Shown piece by piece: positions 6,489 through 7,794 of a stretch of DNA of 7,794 bases. The stretch covers positions 1 through 7,794 of the forward strand of contig JAOZPO010000064.1 of the NCBI GenBank assembly GCA_029932715.1, given 5' to 3'. The translations under genes were made by a program, and so were the position numbers. The notes beneath the pieces were generated by a model. The model saw only the letters and a list, made by a program, of their open reading frames with translations. It was not told where the DNA came from and did not search any database. Source of the stretch: Halobacteria archaeon. GTDB taxonomy: Archaea; Halobacteriota; Syntropharchaeia; Alkanophagales; Methanospirareceae. Numbering within the stretch: the stretch's first letter is position 1; the number at the start of each line of letters is the position of its first letter.

Positions 6489-7123
6489 TAAAAGCGATAA
6501 TATTTGATCTGGATGGTGTACTGTTAGATTCGGTAGAGCGTGATATGGCTATTACCATTCGCGTGTTCAATGAATTTGGGTATTCGATTACCCGGTCCGA
6601 TGAAGAACACATCATTGGATGGCATCCTGAGGACCGCATAAGTTTCTTCGCTAAGAAATTCAATATACCAGAGCAAGAGCAGCGATTGATCGTGGAGCAC
6701 GAGAAGCGTCTTTACCGTGAACTCTGGGACTCCACTTCTAAACTGCTTCCCGGAGTAAAACAGACCTTAGATATACTGAAAGATAAAGGACACATTCTTG
6801 CGATTGCTACTACGTCCACAAGGGATTCTGTAAGTAAATTCATACGCAAATTCCGGCTTCATGGCTATTTCACACTGATATTAGCCAGAGAGGACGTATG
6901 CAGCCGAAAGCCTGATCCCGATATATATATCAAGGCGCGTGATAAACTCGGCTATTCGACTGAAGAGATAATAGTAGTAGAAGATACGGAAATAGGGGTA
7001 AGTGCGGCAAAATCAGCGGGCTTGACATGCGTGGCAGTACCAAATAAATACACAAAGAGCCAGGATTTTTCTCTTGCTGATTATGTCATTAACTCAATTG
7101 CTGAGCTTACCCGGATAGAATAG
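6485..7123 (+). CDS. HAD-superfamily phosphatase, beta-phosphoglucomutase-like (subfamily IA)
   Basis: Predicted cytosolic phosphohydrolase or phosphomutase of 212 residues acting through an aspartyl-phosphate. All four HAD motifs are present: motif I FDLDGVLLD with nucleophile D8 and acid/base D10; motif II IATTST (107-112); motif III lysine K142 in SRKPDPDIY; and motif IV VVEDTEIGVSAAKSAG (164-179) with E166/D167 for magnesium. A helical cap lies between residues 15 and 85, as in the C1-cap beta-PGM/phosphoglycolate phosphatase group. Its ATG overlaps the stop of the methionine synthase gene (ATGA at 6485-6488) and no good SD precedes it, so translation is probably coupled. The substrate cannot be read from sequence. 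Context allows, but does not prove, a role near methionine or one-carbon metabolism, such as removing a phosphorylated by-product. Confidence 0.88.
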   Translation: MIKAIIFDLDGVLLDSVERDMAITIRVFNEFGYSITRSDEEHIIGWHPEDRISFFAKKFNIPEQEQRLIVEHEKRLYRELWDSTSKLLPGVKQTLDILKDKGHILAIATTSTRDSVSKFIRKFRLHGYFTLILAREDVCSRKPDPDIYIKARDKLGYSTEEIIVVEDTEIGVSAAKSAGLTCVAVPNKYTKSQDFSLADYVINSIAELTRIE

Positions 7124-7147
7124 AAATTGCAACTATTTAGTGTATTT

Positions 7148-7163
7148 GCATTGCATGCAATGC
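7148..7163. repeat. Perfect 16-bp palindrome
   Basis: GCATTGCATGCAATGC is identical to its reverse complement and lies 25 bp after the HAD gene stop. Being spacer-less, it would make a poor RNA hairpin, so a protein-binding dyad or a chance palindrome is more likely than a terminator. A 16-bp perfect palindrome is expected about 0.1 times by chance in a window of this size. Confidence 0.6.
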
Positions 7164-7215
7164 TTTCATACAGAAAGAAGTGAAGACATCAATCAAGAGA
7201 AAATCAAAAATGATA

Positions 7216-7269
7216 GCCACAGAGGTCATAGAGGACACAGATGGAAAATACACGGTGCTACTCTGTGGC
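7216..7269 (+). repeat. Left composite repeat, part 1: 9-nt-period CACAGAGG units closed by an inverted repeat
   Basis: From 7218 three degenerate 9-mers follow one another: CACAGAGGT, CATAGAGGA, CACAGATGG. GCCACAGAG (7216-7224) is perfectly inverted as CTCTGTGGC (7261-7269), giving a 9-bp stem with a 36-nt loop, directly followed by A10 (7270-7279). The 9-nt period produces the reading SHRGHRGHR in one frame, which makes a spurious open frame. I recognise this as the type of degenerate dispersed intergenic repeat seen in many environmental prokaryote genomes; its origin is unclear to me. Between 7280 and 7328 I see nothing else. Confidence 0.6.
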
Positions 7270-7328
7270 AAAAAAAAAATATACCTTATGTACAGAGAAA
7301 TTTCAAGAACAAAATAGAATCAACTATT

Positions 7329-7356
7329 GACACAGATTAACGCTGATTAACACGGA
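7329..7356 (+). repeat. Left composite repeat, part 2: GACACAGATTAAC unit
   Basis: The unit starts GACACAGATTAACGC and contains GATTAAC twice with a 10-nt period (7335 and 7345), then ends ACACGGA. Its first ten bases recur exactly at 7608-7617 in the same orientation and at 7671-7680 in the opposite orientation. The 3' end of the ATPase relic on the minus strand runs into it, so the last residues of that frame (FFPC) and its stop codon come from the repeat. Confidence 0.6.
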
Positions 7357-7559
7357 AAAAATTTAACAAGTTCTGATTTTGTTCTGAGCGCAGTCAATAT
7401 CTTCTCAGCCTCGCGATAACGCAACTTAATCTCGAAGAATGCAAATTCTATAAGAAGTTTTGTGTTGCCTATTCGCCGTCTTCCATAAAGAATTTCTTTC
7501 TTCCACTCATCCTCTAACAGTGAAATTTCCTCTTCCCTGTCTATAAATTTACTAATCAT
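7347..7559 (-). pseudogene. Internally deleted relic of an archaeal COG1672-type ATPase
   Basis: The minus-strand frame of 70 residues begins MISKFIDREEEISLLEDEWKK, the typical N-terminus of the large archaeal ATPase family (COG1672, ATPase plus DUF234-type C-terminus, usually over 400 residues). The Walker A region follows as ILYGRRRIGNTKLLIEFA (23-40). It appears to lack the hydrophobic strand normally before YGRRR, and N32 (codon 7464-7466) stands where GKT has its essential lysine. At about residue 41 (near 7440) the sequence jumps to FFEIKLRYREAEKILTALRTKSELV, which resembles the C-terminal domain (FFEVKW...EAEKIL..L..KSELV). It then stops inside the flanking repeat. The ATPase core, Walker B and arginine finger are gone, so ATPase activity is excluded. 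Both joins keep frame. A TATA element remains upstream, so a small peptide could still be made. Confidence 0.7.
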
Positions 7560-7582
7560 AATTTGTTCTAAACACGATTAGT

Positions 7583-7592
7583 ATTTAAATCT
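7583..7592 (-). promoter_or_regulatory. Remaining TATA box of the ATPase relic
   Basis: Minus-strand AGATTTAAATAC contains TTTAAATA centred about 28 bp before the relic ATG, the spacing expected for a nearly leaderless archaeal mRNA. No SD sequence precedes the ATG, in line with that. Two GATTAG hexamers (7576-7581 and 7595-7600), 19 bp apart, flank the TATA element on the plus strand, and CTAATC (7552-7557) is their inverse at the start codon. Their meaning is unknown. Confidence 0.4.
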
Positions 7593-7607
7593 TTGATTAG
7601 GTTTTCT

Positions 7608-7625
7608 GACACAGATTTACACGGA
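7608..7625 (+). repeat. GACACAGATT repeat unit right of the relic
   Basis: GACACAGATTTACACGGA shares its first ten bases with the unit at 7329 and its ending ACACGGA with that unit's end. The two copies are direct repeats that bracket the ATPase relic. With 7671-7680 it also forms a perfect 10-bp inverted repeat around a 53-nt spacer. Confidence 0.6.
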
Positions 7626-7656
7626 CTTATTCAAGTTTAACATTGTTGATTTTTAA

Positions 7657-7722
7657 CATCTATCTGCATTAATCTGTGTCTATAATTTATGCCTCTGCGT
7701 TCTCCGTGTGCTCTGCGGTGAA
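7657..7722 (-). repeat. Right composite repeat, inverted copy
   Basis: On the minus strand, 9-nt-period units related to the left copy come first (plus-strand CTCTGCGTT, CTCCGTGTG, CTCTGCGGT at 7693-7719). After a short gap comes GACACAGATTAATGCAGA (7680 down to 7663). The order, 9-mers then the GACACAGATTAA unit, is the same as in the left copy at 7216-7356 but on the opposite strand. The 9-mer part lies within the open frame at the 3' end of ftr. Confidence 0.6.
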
Positions 7723-7794
7723 ATGTGCCATCCCACCCAAATAAATCTTATACCGCCCTAATTTACCGCCGTAATTCCCTGCTGATATTTTCAC
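7687..7794 (-). CDS. ftr: C-terminal end of formylmethanofuran:tetrahydromethanopterin formyltransferase (partial, 5' end outside window)
   Basis: The minus-strand frame entering from the right edge reads VKISAGNYGGKLGRYKIYLG, very like the conserved end of Ftr (KKISAGNYGGKLGKY followed by a few residues). Ftr moves the formyl group between formylmethanofuran and tetrahydromethanopterin, a C1 step of methanogenesis, reverse methanogenesis and the archaeal Wood-Ljungdahl branch, in the cytosol. The family normally ends within about ten residues of GGKLGKY. Here the frame continues GMAHFTAEHTENAEA to a TAA at 7689-7687, and HFTAEHTENAEA is a translation of the 9-nt-period repeat. The tail therefore looks repeat-derived, with the native stop lost. 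Only 35 codons are visible, so whether the rest is intact cannot be judged. Confidence 0.78.
   Translation of the reverse strand: MKISAGNYGGKLGRYKIYLGGMAHFTAEHTENAEA

Noticed and set aside
7216..7279. Intrinsic terminator formed by the GCCACAGAG/CTCTGTGGC stem
   Set aside because: On the plus strand the stem is followed by A10 rather than T-residues, and the loop is 36 nt; on the minus strand the T10 comes before the stem.
7140..7340. Plus-strand open frame of 66 codons with HRGHRGHR
   Set aside because: The His-Arg-Gly repeat is a direct product of the 9-nt-period DNA repeat and no conserved protein is visible; treated as non-coding repeat.
7216..7722. CRISPR array
   Set aside because: Repeat units are short, degenerate, in mixed orientation and without regular spacers of 30-40 bp.

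Overview
The window reads as chromosomal DNA from an anaerobic, methanogenesis-pathway euryarchaeon (a methanogen, an ANME/alkane-oxidising relative, or an Archaeoglobus-like lineage). The evidence is archaeal TATA-type promoter elements, oligo-T termination, AGA/AGG/ATA-rich codon use, archaea-type families (a COG2248/UPF0282-like metallo-hydrolase, an exported stand-alone Lon-type protease, a core methionine synthase lacking a folate domain, a COG1672-type ATPase relic) and, at the right edge, the C-terminus of formylmethanofuran:tetrahydromethanopterin formyltransferase (Ftr). I cannot name the species. An ANME-1/Syntrophoarchaeia-like genome would fit, but that is inference.

Left and centre (1-5355). 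The tail of a DUF2779-like nuclease gene (1-84) is followed by three plus-strand housekeeping genes, each separated by about 70-135 bp: enolase (eno), a metallo-beta-lactamase-fold hydrolase and tryptophan synthase beta (trpB, with no trpA beside it). A minus-strand small heat-shock protein gene (hsp20) converges on trpB. It has a well-formed promoter, a strong Shine-Dalgarno sequence and a double T8 terminator. Divergent from it is a membrane-anchored Lon/S16-type protease without an ATPase domain.

Centre-right (5356-7123). A hairpin-forming inverted repeat precedes a two-gene operon: a core MetE-like (MesC-like) methionine synthase coupled by an ATGA overlap to a HAD-family phosphatase. The synthase carries His-x-His where the zinc site of the MetE superfamily normally has His-x-Cys.

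Right end (7124-7794). This 0.67-kb stretch has no intact complete gene. It holds a perfect 16-bp palindrome, two oppositely oriented copies of a composite degenerate repeat (a 9-nt-period CACAGAGGN part plus GACACAGATTAA-type units), and between them a promoter-bearing relic of a COG1672-type ATPase in which the N-terminus is fused in frame to part of the C-terminal domain. The right-hand repeat runs into the 3' end of ftr and appears to supply its last ~13 codons and its stop.

I see no CRISPR array, tRNA, rRNA, integrase or recognisable defence system. The most interesting material is the repeat/relic/ftr-tail mosaic and the variant metal site of the methionine synthase. Neither amounts to a demonstrated new system.
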